From positions 556,001 through 620,000 of the forward strand of contig JAQFVV010000017.1 in the NCBI GenBank assembly GCA_028023455.1: DNA of 64,000 bases, in the 5' to 3' direction. Of the stretch, positions 12,190 to 23,035 are shown piece by piece. The DNA comes from Epiperipatus broadwayi (taxonomy: Eukaryota; Onychophora; Udeonychophora; Euonychophora; Peripatidae). Positions within the stretch are counted from its first letter, which is position 1, and each line of letters starts with the position of its first letter. Made by a program: the position numbers and the translations under genes. Under the pieces are notes generated by a model, which was given only the letters and a program-made list of their open reading frames with translations, was not told the origin of the DNA and did not search any database.

Positions 12190-12780
12190 CTTGTACTCAA
12201 AACTGGAACGAATGAACTTATGCATCTAGAAGTCACCTCTTACTTCTTTATATTAGTCAATTAATATCTTGAAATTCAAAAAAATATTTGAAATGAGGCT
12301 AATGCTTATATTGTTTATACATCTGACAAACAGGTTAGCTTTTAGGTATCTCAGAGACTTCGGTTTTTTAATAACTGTTGATCCCTTCTATTCTTTGGTT
12401 AGGAGGGTTAATTCCAATCAATGGACACCAGATGGGTAATGTTATTGTTATCTCTAGACAAATTTTTGGCTTGTGCCTACACCTCAGTTTTACAATAATT
12501 GCTGATCCTCTCTACTCTTTAGTTAGGTAAATTAATATCAACATCATTTTCACACACTTTCATATTCTTATGTTTCTTAAAGCTGTTATGCTCACCCTAC
12601 TCTATGATCATTCACTGTAAGTTTGAGTAATCAAATGGATACCAGATGGTATAGTGTTATCTCTGGACCAATTTCTTGTTTGTGCCTTCATTAATGAAGA
12701 CTAAAGTTCTATATTGCACTTAATGCACTTTTAAATCCAGCAGTCTTCTTTTACTTCTTTATATGAAAGAAGTGAAAAAT

Positions 12781-13320
12781 GGCTGATGAATACATAGGTG
12801 CTTTAATTTTATCTTTTGAGTTTCAGTCTTTATGGATGAGAGGAAAATCCAGAACTTGTTTGGACAGGGGATTTTATGGTTTGATATTCCTTGATTATTC
12901 AAGTTTGTAGAAAATGGCTCTAGAGTGGGGTAAAAGTAACTATTCTTGGAAGCATCTGAATAAATATATGTGAAAATCATTTGATATCGTTTTTTTTTTT
13001 TGATAATTAACCTTCCTAGCCAAAGGATAAAAGAGACCTATATTTGACATCAAATTGAAGTTTCTAAAATATATAAAAACTGATTTGGTAATTATATCTA
13101 AATAACTATGCTATTGAGTTTGCCTGAATTCAAAACCTTAGGTCTTTTTTTTTATTTCAGGATATTGGCTTTAATAATAATAATGAAAAAGATGGCTGTT
13201 AGATTCATATGTGCATTATTTGTGTTTCATCAGTGCTTTTTAATATTAAATAAGGCTACAACTGGTTCCAAAGTGGTGAACAGTGGAATAATCTTTAGAT
13301 ATTAAGACTAATTGTAAATA
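12781..13320 (+). other. Intron sequence, nothing recognised
   Basis: Open frames at 12759-12980 (minus) and 13108-13305 (plus) have no family signature. No repeat seen elsewhere in the window was matched here. Confidence 0.4.
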
Positions 13321-13324
13321 ATAA

Positions 13325-15170
13325 GTAACAGTGCCAACCAAGAGTTCTCATTGCCTTGTAAGATAGGGTGTTGGATTATCAACATATAGATATTGTTTGA
13401 TAAACAGTTTTTTTCTGTCTTCCTCTTTTCCTTCTTCAGTTATTTAAGTTATTATAGAGCTTAGTCATCATGAAACTCTTACGCCATTGGAAATAATTAT
13501 GTCAATGTTTGTGGAACAACTTTTCCAATCTTTAATTATACACACAGTATTTCTGACTCCAATTCCCTTTTTTACTTTCTACAATTAAGAAGGCAACAAC
13601 AGGAGCAGTATTTGTAGGCTGACAGGTCTTAGTTGTGATCTTTGCTTGAGGCAAAACAATCACTAATAAGTTGATTTGGAATTGGATTTAAGTGAGACGG
13701 CAGTTTCAGCTGGCAAAGATTGTATATTTAAATAACCCTATTTAGGGATCCCCAAATATGGTCTAAAAATAGCCTGTCTTACACAGTCTGGCTAGGTTGA
13801 CACGCCTGATGGATTACTTATCTAATTGATAGTAATAATAAGAATAATAATATCAGTCATAGTGGTAAAGCAAGAAACAGTGATAATAATTAAGATAAGT
13901 ATTATAAATCTTATTTTTGTCAAAATATAGATACTTGAAATGTGCCAACTTTACTTGATACAAATACTTCAAGATCAGAACAGAGGACTGCACTTATGGG
14001 TAAGAAATTGTCAAAAAATTTAAAATTGGTATAGCTGCTCTTAGCAAAACTACTCCCAGAGGAAGAAAATTTATTAGAACAGATGGATAAATATGTTTTG
14101 TGGAAATACAGATGAGTCAGTGAAAGAAGAATGCACGGTGTTGGATTTGCTGTAAAATCTGATTTAGTATCTTCTGATGTTGGAATTTCTTGTATCAATG
14201 AAAAGCTAATAATATTAAAATTCACTTTGTATAATGGTACTCTGCTAATTCTCATTTTATTTGTGTCTACACTCCGATCTTAGATTCAGAGAAATTCAGA
14301 GAAACAAAGCTTTTATTCCTCATTGAATAACATCTTATAACAATAACATTAAATGATCATTTTTTGCTTCTCGGACACTTTAATGTATATGTTGTTAAAA
14401 ATAATAGACTTTGACCAAAAGTTATTGCAAATATTGGTATTGGAGTTGTAAATTCAAGTGGTTTGTTAATATTGAATTTATGAGCAGCACATGGATTGAC
14501 TATCACAAAAACTGCTATAAAGGAACCTAGATGCATTCACATACAAAATAATGACCGTTAATAGATTATATTGTAGTTGGAAGTCAGAATACAGAGAAGT
14601 TCACATTGTGCGAACACTTAAGAACTCAGATTGTTGGATAGATTATAATAATATGCTACAAGATTAAAATGATAATTGCAACAAAAAGTAGATATTATTC
14701 CAGAAATTGATGTTCAGCCTTTAGAAGAATCTACTATATGCACTAATTTTCAGGACTCATTACGGAAGCATGGAATTCTCTTGAAGAGTGTGTTACAGGT
14801 GCAAGTAATTTTGGGTTCACTAAAAAGAAAAATCATGACTGGTTTTCTGACATTAATCTTTTTATAAGTGATTTCATTAAAGTAAAACATAGCATTTTAT
14901 GCTTAGTAAAATAATAGATTAAATGAAGAGCTTCCTAATAAATAAGGCAGATGTTCATTGACTGGCAAGAAGGCCTAAAAGCTGATTGGTGGATTAGAAC
15001 AGCAGACATTCAATGATTGTTGTCATTCCGGATCTTTTTTTACCACTTTGAAAGCAACCATATGGACTTGAGAAATGATATTAAAATTGTATTGAATCAA
15101 GCAATGGCACTCCTATATAATGACAGTGTTCATCAAAAGTGGAAACAAATTTAATTCATTATTCTGTTTT
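13325..15170 (+). pseudogene. LINE (family L-A): 5' UTR, endonuclease and linker, broken
   Basis: Translated in shifting frames, 13930-14700 follows the apurinic-endonuclease-type domain of LINEs: NVPTLLDTNTSRSEQRTAL, LPEEENLLEQ, SERRMHGVGFAVKSDLVSSD, and later an IDYIIV-type site with REVHIVRTLKNSDCWIDYN. At 14676-14860 comes the linker (RKHGILLKSV ... KKKIMTGF), and at about 15030-15130 an FFTTLKAIYGPEK-like segment that precedes the RT domain. The 5' part (13325-13900) recurs at 28990-29650. There are many stops and frameshifts. The nearest remembered relatives are I/Nimb-like LINEs, but the clade is uncertain. A longer relative is at 51.4-58.1 kb. Confidence 0.65.
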
Positions 15171-15930
15171 TTTTTTTTATATATTTAAATAAATCACACA
15201 ATATAATATAAAATGAATTATCATTATATAATTATATGTATATTATAAAAATAATGTAAGAAAAAGCTTTTTACATTACCCCCCCCCTCCCTTTATCATT
15301 GTGATATTTTAAAGCTTCAATTTTCATTGGATATATAACGACATCTATTTTTTATAATATAAAACTAACTAAAACTAATTATAACAATAATAGAATATGT
15401 ACAAAGAAAAACAAGCCTACATTAATGTATACTATATAATTTTTCATTCATTTTTAATTAGCTAATTAAAATTAGAGTATACATAAAGGATGGGTAATGA
15501 GTTGTGCAAGTAGTAGATTAATGTCATCAATATTTATAAATTAACTAGAAATTAACATAATTAAAAAAAAAAACAATAATAAAACACAAAACAATACATT
15601 ATTCTAGGTATGTTGATTTAATTATTTGAGCAAGATTTATTTTGTGTGATCACTATCTCGTAAATGGTCCACGTAACATCTGCACATAAGTTTGCATAAA
15701 ATTTGCATAGTTTTACAGTTATTAACAGAATAACTCGCCATGAATATGGGACTGTAGACTGTCCCGAAAGCGCTTGGCGGTAAAAAAATTTTGACAATTT
15801 ATTAATAGCTTCATTACCTGTGCGCAGAGCACATATATATATATTAATTTAACAATCATTATATTAATTATGTTATACTATGCAAATCTATTAGTTTTTT
15901 TTTAAGATTGTTGAACTTATGTTAAATTAG
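15171..15930 (+). other. AT-rich intron sequence
   Basis: Homopolymer-rich, with a short C run near 15280. No gene or known repeat was seen. A 27-bp fragment of an F1 end (AGGCAAAACTCTCCCTCCAT) follows at 15930-15960, interrupting otherwise featureless sequence. Confidence 0.4.
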
Positions 15931-16039
15931 GCAAAACTCTCCCTCCATACAGTGATGTTATGTTAAATTGATAAAGATCTCAAAAATATTACAATGATTT
16001 ATAATTCAATAAATAGGAATAATTCATTAAAAAATTATA

Positions 16040-16535
16040 AATAGAGTACAACTTAGCGCTGCTTTCGACCAGTCAAGTCATATTCATAACCTAAAGTCAG
16101 TTTTGTAAAAAGTGACCGAACATTTAAATTAGTTCTTATGCAAATTTATCAATTTCCATATATCTTTGCCACAATAAAGCAATGCATGAATCCTTTTTAT
16201 TTATCATGTGGGTATTGTTTGAGATAAACCACACTTTGTATTTTCCCTGTCAATCATTGCGCTCGGCACAAACCACTTTGATATTCATTGGATCGAAATT
16301 GTGACCAGAATTGATCTCATGCTGTAAGAATACTGACTTTATGTTAGGTTCTGTTTTAGCGCACTTTTCTATATATCCTTTTGCTGTTCTAACGTAGTGG
16401 CACTATTTGCATGGGATTCACCATAATAAATTGCATTTTAAATAGATTCGTTGCAATTCATTTTGTAGTTAATCTGAAGAGCCTGGTCTGGAGGCAACAT
16501 ATGTTTGGTGTTATTTAATAATTGATTTAGATTAG
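16040..16535 (-). pseudogene. Penelope-like element 3' end, GIY-YIG part (copy 1)
   Basis: In mixed minus-strand frames this reads MLPPDQALQINYKMNCNE, then NAIYYGES, an EQQKDI and KCAKTEPNIKSVFLQHEINS stretch, GHNFDPMNIKVV and HMINKKDSCIALLWQRYME. The order (Cys-rich Y-K-x-N-C, IYYGE, then Q-H...SGHN-F) matches the linker and GIY-YIG endonuclease of Penelope-like retroelements. It is heavily mutated. It abuts a second copy in the opposite sense. Confidence 0.55.
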
Positions 16536-16539
16536 GAGG

Positions 16540-16840
16540 GATCCTGAAGCTAACATTGAATTCTTCGGAGGATGAGATCGATTCGGGTTACAATTTTGAT
16601 CCAATGAAGATCGAAGTGGTTTGCGCTGAGTGCAATGATTGAAAGAGAAAATACAAAGAAGCGCAGTTTATTGCAAACATCACCTACATGATAAATAAAA
16701 AGGATTCATGTATTGCTTTATCACGTAAGTGGTATATGTGAATTGATAACTCGGCATATTAACTAATTCATATGTTCATTCACTATGCTATGAATATGAC
16801 CTAGTCAGTCATAAGCAGTGCTGAACTGTATAGTATTTAT
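16540..16840 (+). pseudogene. Penelope-like element 3' end (copy 2, inverted)
   Basis: The plus-strand reading EIDSGYNFDPMKIEVVCAEC, then KRKYKEA and YMINKKDSCIALSRKW, repeats the C-terminal part of the minus-strand copy. The pair forms an imperfect inverted repeat of about 200 bp per arm. Their outer edges carry TGACTGGTCGAAAGC-like and GTCAGTCATAAGCAGTGCTG sequences, reminiscent of the GAAA half of the ribozyme motif but without a recognisable whole. An inverted duplicated end is a common product of PLE insertion. Confidence 0.5.
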
Positions 16841-17480
16841 AATTTTGTTTAATCTTTTCTGCATAGTGAACTATTTCTAGTCATTGAATTACAAATAATA
16901 AGAAAAGAAGTAAAGCTTATTGAATTACATATAATGATATATCATAACAATATAAAAAAGATATACCAGTAAATAAATTATGTATATGGTTCAGTCTTCA
17001 TTACATAATAATTTTTTTATATTCTAGATTCGCTTGACCTTGTTTTACTTTTTGATAATTTGTTTAGTAAAGTAGATATTTAAGCTTCCAAGTTGTTGGA
17101 TTGAAAACAAACTGTCATTTCAGACGAAAATGAAATGATTATAACCTGAAAGAAAGGTCCTTCTTTATATATTCTGAATAATGAGTTTAATTATAGGAAT
17201 ATAAGAGCCAATGATTCTTGAATTAATTTCTTATAAATTTGTTATAATGAACATATATATATATATAGGAAGTGTTTCTGTCTCTATCACACAGCTATGT
17301 CATTCCAAGGAAAGTATTTATAGGCAAAGCTTTAATATTAATTTTAATCTAAAAAATCCAGATATTTAAACTCCAAGTGCCAATAGTTAAATCTTTGTAT
17401 AATGAATCTGTATAATATAGTGAATAATGATTGAGTTTGAAGATTTATTTTGTTAATCATCTTATAAACTTCCCAAGTAA
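16841..17480 (+). other. AT-rich intron sequence
   Basis: Nothing recognised apart from a short (AT)n near 17252-17270. Confidence 0.4.
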
Positions 17481-18190
17481 TTTTTTTTTTTAGACAGAAG
17501 GGTGATTAGTTTAATCTTAATGCTCTATCCACAACACATTTCCTTAGATTTTGTAGATTCTATACAAATATCGACCCCCTATGAGAGAAGAAGAGACACA
17601 AGATCATTTCCTTCATTCCTGCACTGCACTAGAAACAATATGTCACACAATGTTTATCATATACAGAAAGGCTAACATTTCAATTGATGAAATAATAAAT
17701 ACATTTAAAAAAAGCAACATCTCTGCTATTTGTGCAGCAACCTACAGCCTTTATGCCTACTGGTGTACACGTTTGCTTCTGCTAATAACTCTTGATGCCA
17801 CCCAACAACATACTCAATAAAACTAGAACTGTTCAAAAAAAGAGACAGCATCCTAGCTCAACCAGATGTGTTTGCAGCCACATGGTCACACTTGAAAACA
17901 AGATCCAGTCCATGAAATATATGTCCAATATGATAGATGGTGACTTTTTTCAACGTCAGCAATTTTCAACTTTAAAGAGATACAAGCATAAACTGAACTA
18001 ATTAGAAGGCCAAGTATGCAGAAATGATAAAGACTTACTGTACTGAAAAGATGTCTTAATTGGTCTCCGTGCATAGCTGTAATTTGTTTTTTGCCTTTGT
18101 AACAAACCAATATATTATTAGATGTGATTCTGTAACCTTTTAGACTCAATAAAGTTTTGCTTTGAAACATAATTTTATCTTTCAAATAAT
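17481..18190 (+). pseudogene. Possible LINE C-terminal and 3' UTR remnant
   Basis: A 79-codon open frame (17581-17820) starts MREEETQDHFLHSC. The E-E-T-x-D-H-F-L-x-S-C pattern is like the Cys/His tail that ends many LINE ORF2 proteins. The following 350 bp are less AT-rich than the surroundings and end near an AATAAA-type signal (CTCAATAAAGTTTTGC, about 18147). Without upstream RT sequence this remains tentative. It might instead be a processed fragment of a cellular transcript. Confidence 0.3.
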
Positions 18191-20040
18191 GTATTTTTTT
18201 TTTCTAAGTTTTTTTTTGCATAATATTATTGAATTCCAGAATGATATATTTATTGTTGGAGTGATCCAAAATCTTATAGATCTTTTCCTGTAACCTTTTT
18301 TGTTAAATAACTATAGAATTCATCAGTTGGAAACTTGATTTCTGAAACATTCAAATCTTGTACAGTAATTTATGAAGTTTATTCATTATAGAATTTTTTT
18401 AATTCTTTTAAAACAGATATAGATTTTTTTTTTTTTTTTTGGAGTGAGAAGCAAGTTTTGTATTTGCTTTAATTATTTCAGACTCATTTTTTTTGTTCGT
18501 TATCAATATTAAAAAAATCAGCAATATTTTCCTGGTTTGTGCTATTTTTTTTTTTTTTATCGATGCTTTGACACATTGGGGGAAAAAAATAGTTTCATTA
18601 TTTGTCTTGTTTGCATTTGCATATGAATCAATAACTTTAATCAAAGGTTCACTAATGCTTTTTTTTTTTTTCAGGAAAATTACTACTCCTGTTTTGTCTT
18701 CAATAATAGAGTAATTGATCTTATCACTACAATTAACGTTTTATAGATGACTGATTTTCCTACTTGCTTGTCAATATTATTTTTTGAATTCACACTAGTT
18801 CAAGCAATAATTATCTAATTTAAAAGTAACAAACGCTGTGTTTTCATCTTCAGTTTTTTTAACCCGGACATTAAAACCAGCTTTTGAATGTTTATTATAT
18901 TTAACTGATAAAATTATATCTGAATTAATTTTTGAAGTCACTGCAGAAATTGTTGTGAATTCATATTACTTCATGTAAGTTTACTCTCAAATAATGGACT
19001 TGAGTTACAACAATATTATCAAGATTGGATTCAATTTAAAGTAAGTTAACAACTGAAATAAAATGTCAATAATCGGAAAGCTACATCAGTGAATTCGATT
19101 GTTTCCAGTAAGGACTGGAATCTTATTATAGAAAAACAGACGAGATTGTCCACCATATAGTAAAACACAATGAGGCATGCTAGTCACAGTTATTAGTGTA
19201 TCTGCATATGAAGCAAACCATCCATAGACTTCATGAAAGTATCATGGTTCAAAATGGAAATCATTGCCTTTCTTTCGAAATGTTAGCTGTATTCAATTAT
19301 TTGTATATATTTTGTATTATAAATATGTATAATAAATACCTTTATTTATTTACAGAGTTGTGTGTTATTTTTAAATGACCAGGATTATTTCTTCCATCTG
19401 TACTGTAGGATAAACACAATAGAAGTCATTTAAAATGTATTTGGAATCTTGTTCTTTGAGTCTTCCTGAATGTTTTTATATATTTTTTACTGTTTAATCC
19501 TGTATTTAGCAGTATTATAACAATAGTTCTCATAGAATTGATCTTACTACCAGCAACCTTCCGAGTGAGTACTATTATTACTAATTCTTCTCTCTTTTTT
19601 TTTTCGTCTTCCTACTTCTACTAGTATAGTAGTAATAATAGTACTCATTGTCATTATCAGTTAACGCTTTAACTAGAAGATCAACTGAAAATTCAATTAG
19701 TAGTAGAAGTAGAAATAGTAATAATAGTAGGTATCATCTGGTGGTGCTTTATCAAGAAACGTCAATTGAAAATTCAGCTCCTGTTACATTCTTATTATAA
19801 TATTTGCATGGAAGTAAAGTTTAAAAAATACTCAGTGGATAGAGTAAATTCCACTCTAAAAGGTAAAGTTTTTTAGAGCTGAAGAGATATATATAGTAAA
19901 AGAAAATAATAATTTTTTAATTTAAAATGTGTAATACTTCAAAAATAAGCCATATATCTTTTTTATTTCTAACAATAACCTGGTTTACTTAGAACAGCAA
20001 AAATTAAGTACTATTGTTAAGGTTGCGACAGAAAATTCTG
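18191..20040. other. AT-rich sequence with one coding-like minus-strand segment
   Basis: Mostly homopolymer-rich DNA. On the minus strand about 18786-18960 stays open and reads TISAVTSKINSDIILSVKY then NKHSKAGFNVRVKKTEDENT, which has the look of protein sequence but which I do not recognise. At 19570-19740 there are interspersed ACT/AGT trinucleotide runs in both senses. Nothing else stands out. Confidence 0.35.
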
Positions 20041-20221
20041 ACTATAGTAAAGTCACATGATCATTATTTCTTATGCTAGCACATAACTGTTATTAAAACA
20101 GGCAAAACTCCATACAGTAGTGCCACTCAGTGCCAACCAGAGTAATCAATGGATGCCAGAAGGCTTGTGCATAAAATCCCTATCTAGTGCCTACTCATCC
20201 AACATCCTCAAACTAGTTTCT

Positions 20222-20265
20222 GGCTTGTGGCCTTCGTCATTGAGGAGCTTTGGATCTGAGAATGA
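20222..20265 (-). ncRNA. Hammerhead-like motif (F1, left arm, core base lost)
   Basis: The minus strand reads TCCTCA, ATGACGA (expected CTGACGA), AGGCCACAAGCCA, GAAAC, TA, GTT, TGAGGA. Stem I UCCUCA/UGAGGA is fully Watson-Crick. The first core base (C) is A, which should abolish cleavage. Confidence 0.45.
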
Positions 20266-20294
20266 TCTAGGTGTAATGCTCTCAGATCCGAAGT

Positions 20295-20336
20295 TCCTCA
20301 CTGACGAAGGCCACAAGCCAGAAACTAGTCTGGGGA
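20295..20336 (+). ncRNA. Hammerhead-like ribozyme motif (F1, right arm)
   Basis: The order is TCCTCA (20295-20300), CTGACGA (20301-20307), stem II GGC-CACAA-GCC (20309-20319) flanked by A opposite A, GAAAC (20321-20325), TA, GTC (20328-20330), TGGGGA (20331-20336). Stem I forms six pairs including one G-U. Stem III is only A-U and C-G with a two-base loop, as in minimal type I hammerheads that are thought to work better as dimers. Cleavage would follow C20330. Confidence 0.55.
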
Positions 20337-20455
20337 TGTTGGATGAGTAGGCACTAGATAGGGATTTTATGCACAAGCCTTCTGGCATCCATTGATTACT
20401 CTGGTTGGCACTGAGTGGCACTACTGTATGGAGAGAGTTTTGCCTGTTTTAATAT

Positions 20456-21100
20456 AGTTAAAGTCTCCAACTTTATACGAAACAACACAATTAAAAAGTA
20501 ATTGATAGAGCAAAAGAAAAACCTTCATCTGCTAAATTTTCTATAAAAGAAAGCATTAGAGAATCTCAGATTAAAGATATTCAGTCCTGTGTAAAGTGCT
20601 GTTAAGTTAAATAATAAAACTATTAAATGAGATAATATTGCTGAATTTTTTAATATTGATAACAAAAAAATGAATTTCAAATACTTAAATCACAATATAA
20701 ATTCTAGTAGAAAAGTTAATCCCCAGGAATAAGTAAATATTACAGAAAAATTTGATAATTCAATACTTATAGTTTGGTTTAAAATCATGCTACAATGACT
20801 GTATTGTACGATTAACAGCTACTTTTTATAAAACTCACATTAAACAAAAATATAATAATGGAAAATCACATGGAATAATGATCCTTTCACTGATCAAGAC
20901 TTCAAAATTATATAAAAAATGACTAGCTACAGAACTAGTGAAAGGACTATTAGGCATACCCCAATTGTCTCTGCTGAAGGTATGGAAAGGGGATATAGAA
21001 CTCAGTTTACAGACTTATAAAAGTTATAGAGGGTTCCGAGGCTTGTAATGATAATTCAGATAAGTACTGTAGGTAATAATGATTAATATAATGAACATGC
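20456..21100 (+). other. AT-rich intron sequence
   Basis: No gene or repeat recognised. Broken open frames only. Confidence 0.4.
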
Positions 21101-21104
21101 TTAT

Positions 21105-21540
21105 AGCTCTAAACAAGCTTATTAAATTAAGTCACGTGATGTAAGACTTCTACTTCCCTTACTATTATAGTTTGCTGTTTGAGTTTTTGGTGATGTTATA
21201 TTGTAAAGGCTATTAATATATGGTGGATCTGGATTTTATTCTGAATTTGAAGACATAGATGTCTGAAAATTTCAGATTTTCTACTTACTACTTAAGTATT
21301 CAATAAATGTTGGTCTTGAGTTTGTATTTTATGTCCGGTGTTTGAATGTCCTAGCACCTCACTGACGAGAGCCATCAACTCAAATCGGTTTGGGGATAGG
21401 GATAATTCTAGATAGAGATTTTTTAAATGTTTTCTTTTGCAGCATTTATCAAAAAGAAAAAAAAGCTTGTTTAAAGCTATTGACACGCTCATTATATTTA
21501 CATTTGTAAATACAAGCTTATTAAATTAAGTCATGTGATA
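21105..21540 (+). mobile_element. F2 element, degenerate copy
   Basis: Edges with AACAAGCTTATTAAATTAAG / AAGTCACGTGATGT on one side and a second copy of the same edge at about 21520 match the F2 family. Inside, CACCTCA-CTGACGA-GAGCCATCAACTC-AAATC-GGTT-TGGGGATA (21355-21397) is the ribozyme layout with the GAAAC box mutated to AAATC. Stem II here is GAG/CUC with a normal G-C closing pair. Confidence 0.55.
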
Positions 21541-21544
21541 TATG

Positions 21545-21766
21545 ACTTGATTTTTTTACTATTGTAATAATTATTATATAGCTATAAACATATGTAAATA
21601 TATCTACTATTTGTACAAGTGCTATTATTCTTAATATACTGTTTATTGTTTATAATTGTTAGTTTAAATAAAATTCATTTTAATTCAGAGTTTTATTTAT
21701 TTTATGCAATGTTCGAATCTCATTATGTTAGCTACTTTCATATAATTGCTGAACTAAACAACATTT
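21545..21766 (+). promoter_or_regulatory. Possible LTR end upstream of the 41-bp repeats
   Basis: An AATAAA signal lies at about 21667. The stretch leads into AACATTTGGTGCAGTC, a TGG-starting motif where a primer-binding site would be expected for the gypsy relic downstream. No matching second LTR was found in the window, so the LTR reading is an inference. Confidence 0.25.
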
Positions 21767-22170
21767 GGTGCAGTCAAAGAATCTGTATCTCTAGAGTCAT
21801 AACAATTGGTGCAGTCAGAGAAACTTTATTTCCAGAGTCATAACTATTGGTGCAGTCAGGGAACCTTTATTTCCAGAGTCATAACTATTGGTGCAGTCAG
21901 AGAACCTTTATTTCCAGAGTCATAACTATTGGTGCAGTCAGAGAACCTTTATTTCCAGAGTCATAACTATTGGTGCAGTCAGAGAACCTTTATTTCCAGA
22001 GTCATAACTATTGGTGCAGTCAGAGAACTTTTATTTCCAAAGTCATAATAATTGGTGCAGTCAGAGAACCTCTAATTTCAGTCATAGCAATTGGTGCCAT
22101 CAGAGAACTTTTATTTCCAGAGTCGTAACAATTGGTGTAGTCTGGGAACCTGTACTTCTAGAGTTTATAA
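21763..22170 (+). repeat. 41-bp tandem repeat, about 9-10 copies
   Basis: The unit contains TTGGTGCAGTCAGAGAACC then TTTATTTCCAGAGTCATAAC. Starts of GGTGCAG fall at 21767, 21808, 21849, 21890 and 21931, giving an exact 41-bp period. Outer copies are more diverged than central ones. The open frame at 22011-22235 is a by-product. The repeat lies just 5' of a Ty3/gypsy relic and may be its leader expanded. Confidence 0.85.
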
Positions 22171-22329
22171 CTTTAACAAATAACAATAATCTGAAAATAA
22201 ATAAATATATATGTATAAAACTAAAAATAAAATGATGGCAATGCACTATAGCATAAGTGAATTTGATATTAACAATGCCACAGAGTGGCAAATATAAATA
22301 AATTGTTTAAATAAATATTTTATTATCAC

Positions 22330-23035
22330 TACTCTTATTTGCAGGTTCCAGAGTTATAAAAATAGCAAATAGGCTTTGCAAACCTGACTGGCCTGGAACT
22401 ATTCTTTATGCAGAATTAGTAAAAAAAAAACCTTTCAGACCATTTCTGAAGTTTAAAAAGAAGCATACTATATGAACTAGTTAAAACATGCTAAAGAATT
22501 TGATGAATCTCATACAAGTTATGTTAATAAACAAGCAACAATTTTCCATGCCCTGTTGCAGTGGAAATTGACAGTAGGGCCAAGGTAACTTATACTGCAG
22601 ACAGACTGGAGATCACTATCCAAAGAAATTAAAAGCTGCGCTATGAGGGAAAATGGAAACATGAAGTCTACAGATGCAAATGGAAAACCTATAAATATAA
22701 TAGGGATAATTAAATTGCCAGTTACAGTTAAATGGTATCATAACCAATTAAATCACTGTAAAAAGAAGATTGAAATCATTATCAGGCCATGACTGGTTCT
22801 AATTTTTAAGTATAAAATTTGATTAGTAAATAAAATTACAATGGAAAGAGAAATACGAAGGTGCAAAACAACACTAATGGACATAAGGTATTATTTGCAC
22901 TGAGACCCAAGTTGAAAATGATTTGGATGCCTTATTATAAAAGGAGTAGTAATGCTCATAGAAAATGTAGAATGGGCTACTCCCATAGTTTTCATTCCAA
23001 AATTTAATTGGTAAATTAGAATATAAACCATCAAA
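22330..23035 (+). pseudogene. Ty3/gypsy retrotransposon relic, 5' pol part
   Basis: Frame-shifted remains include VENDLDALL and VMLIENVEWATPIVFIPKF (22915-23005), the conserved start of the gypsy reverse transcriptase (E-W-A-T-P-I-V-x-V-x-K). Upstream, 22550-22750 gives weak capsid/protease-like fragments. It is interrupted at 23036 by an F1 element and resumes at about 23523. Confidence 0.65.

Larger units (their letters stand above)
11370..12780 (-). mobile_element. F4 tandem units with hammerhead-like modules
   Basis: A unit is repeated head to tail. It contains (plus-strand wording) ACTGTAAGCTTGAGTA, GGATACCAGATGG, a CCAGACTGGTTTCTGG-like block and a TTGAAGACT block. The blocks occur near 11435, 12150, 12455 and 12665. 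On the minus strand each carries a degraded hammerhead layout. Spacing is roughly 360, 305 and 210 bp once the inserted element at 11803-12142 is removed. There is no open frame. The layout matches the tandem arrangement of retrozyme-type repeats. Confidence 0.5.
20052..20455. mobile_element. F1 hairpin element, best full-length copy
   Basis: Arms of about 170 bp (about 20092-20262 and 20280-20452) are inverted repeats beginning CAGGCAAAACTC and ending GAGTTTTGCCTG. The left side keeps the F1 leader (CACATGATCATTATTTCTTA and CTGTTATTAAAACA). The two arms each carry a hammerhead-like module pointing outward. Because of the inverted repeat, both strands show near-identical 76-codon open frames. 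These are structural by-products, not genes. Confidence 0.8.

Noticed and set aside
13920-14255. 111-codon minus-strand open frame
   Set aside because: It is antisense to the LINE L-A endonuclease, whose plus-strand motifs explain the sequence.
20120-20421. Two overlapping 76-codon open frames on opposite strands with almost the same protein (MPLSANQSNQW...)
   Set aside because: They are mirror images produced by the F1 inverted repeat. The same sequence is non-coding and frame-broken in other F1 copies.
21763-22170. Regularly spaced repeats considered as a CRISPR array
   Set aside because: The whole 41-bp unit repeats without unique spacers, and the DNA is animal nuclear sequence.
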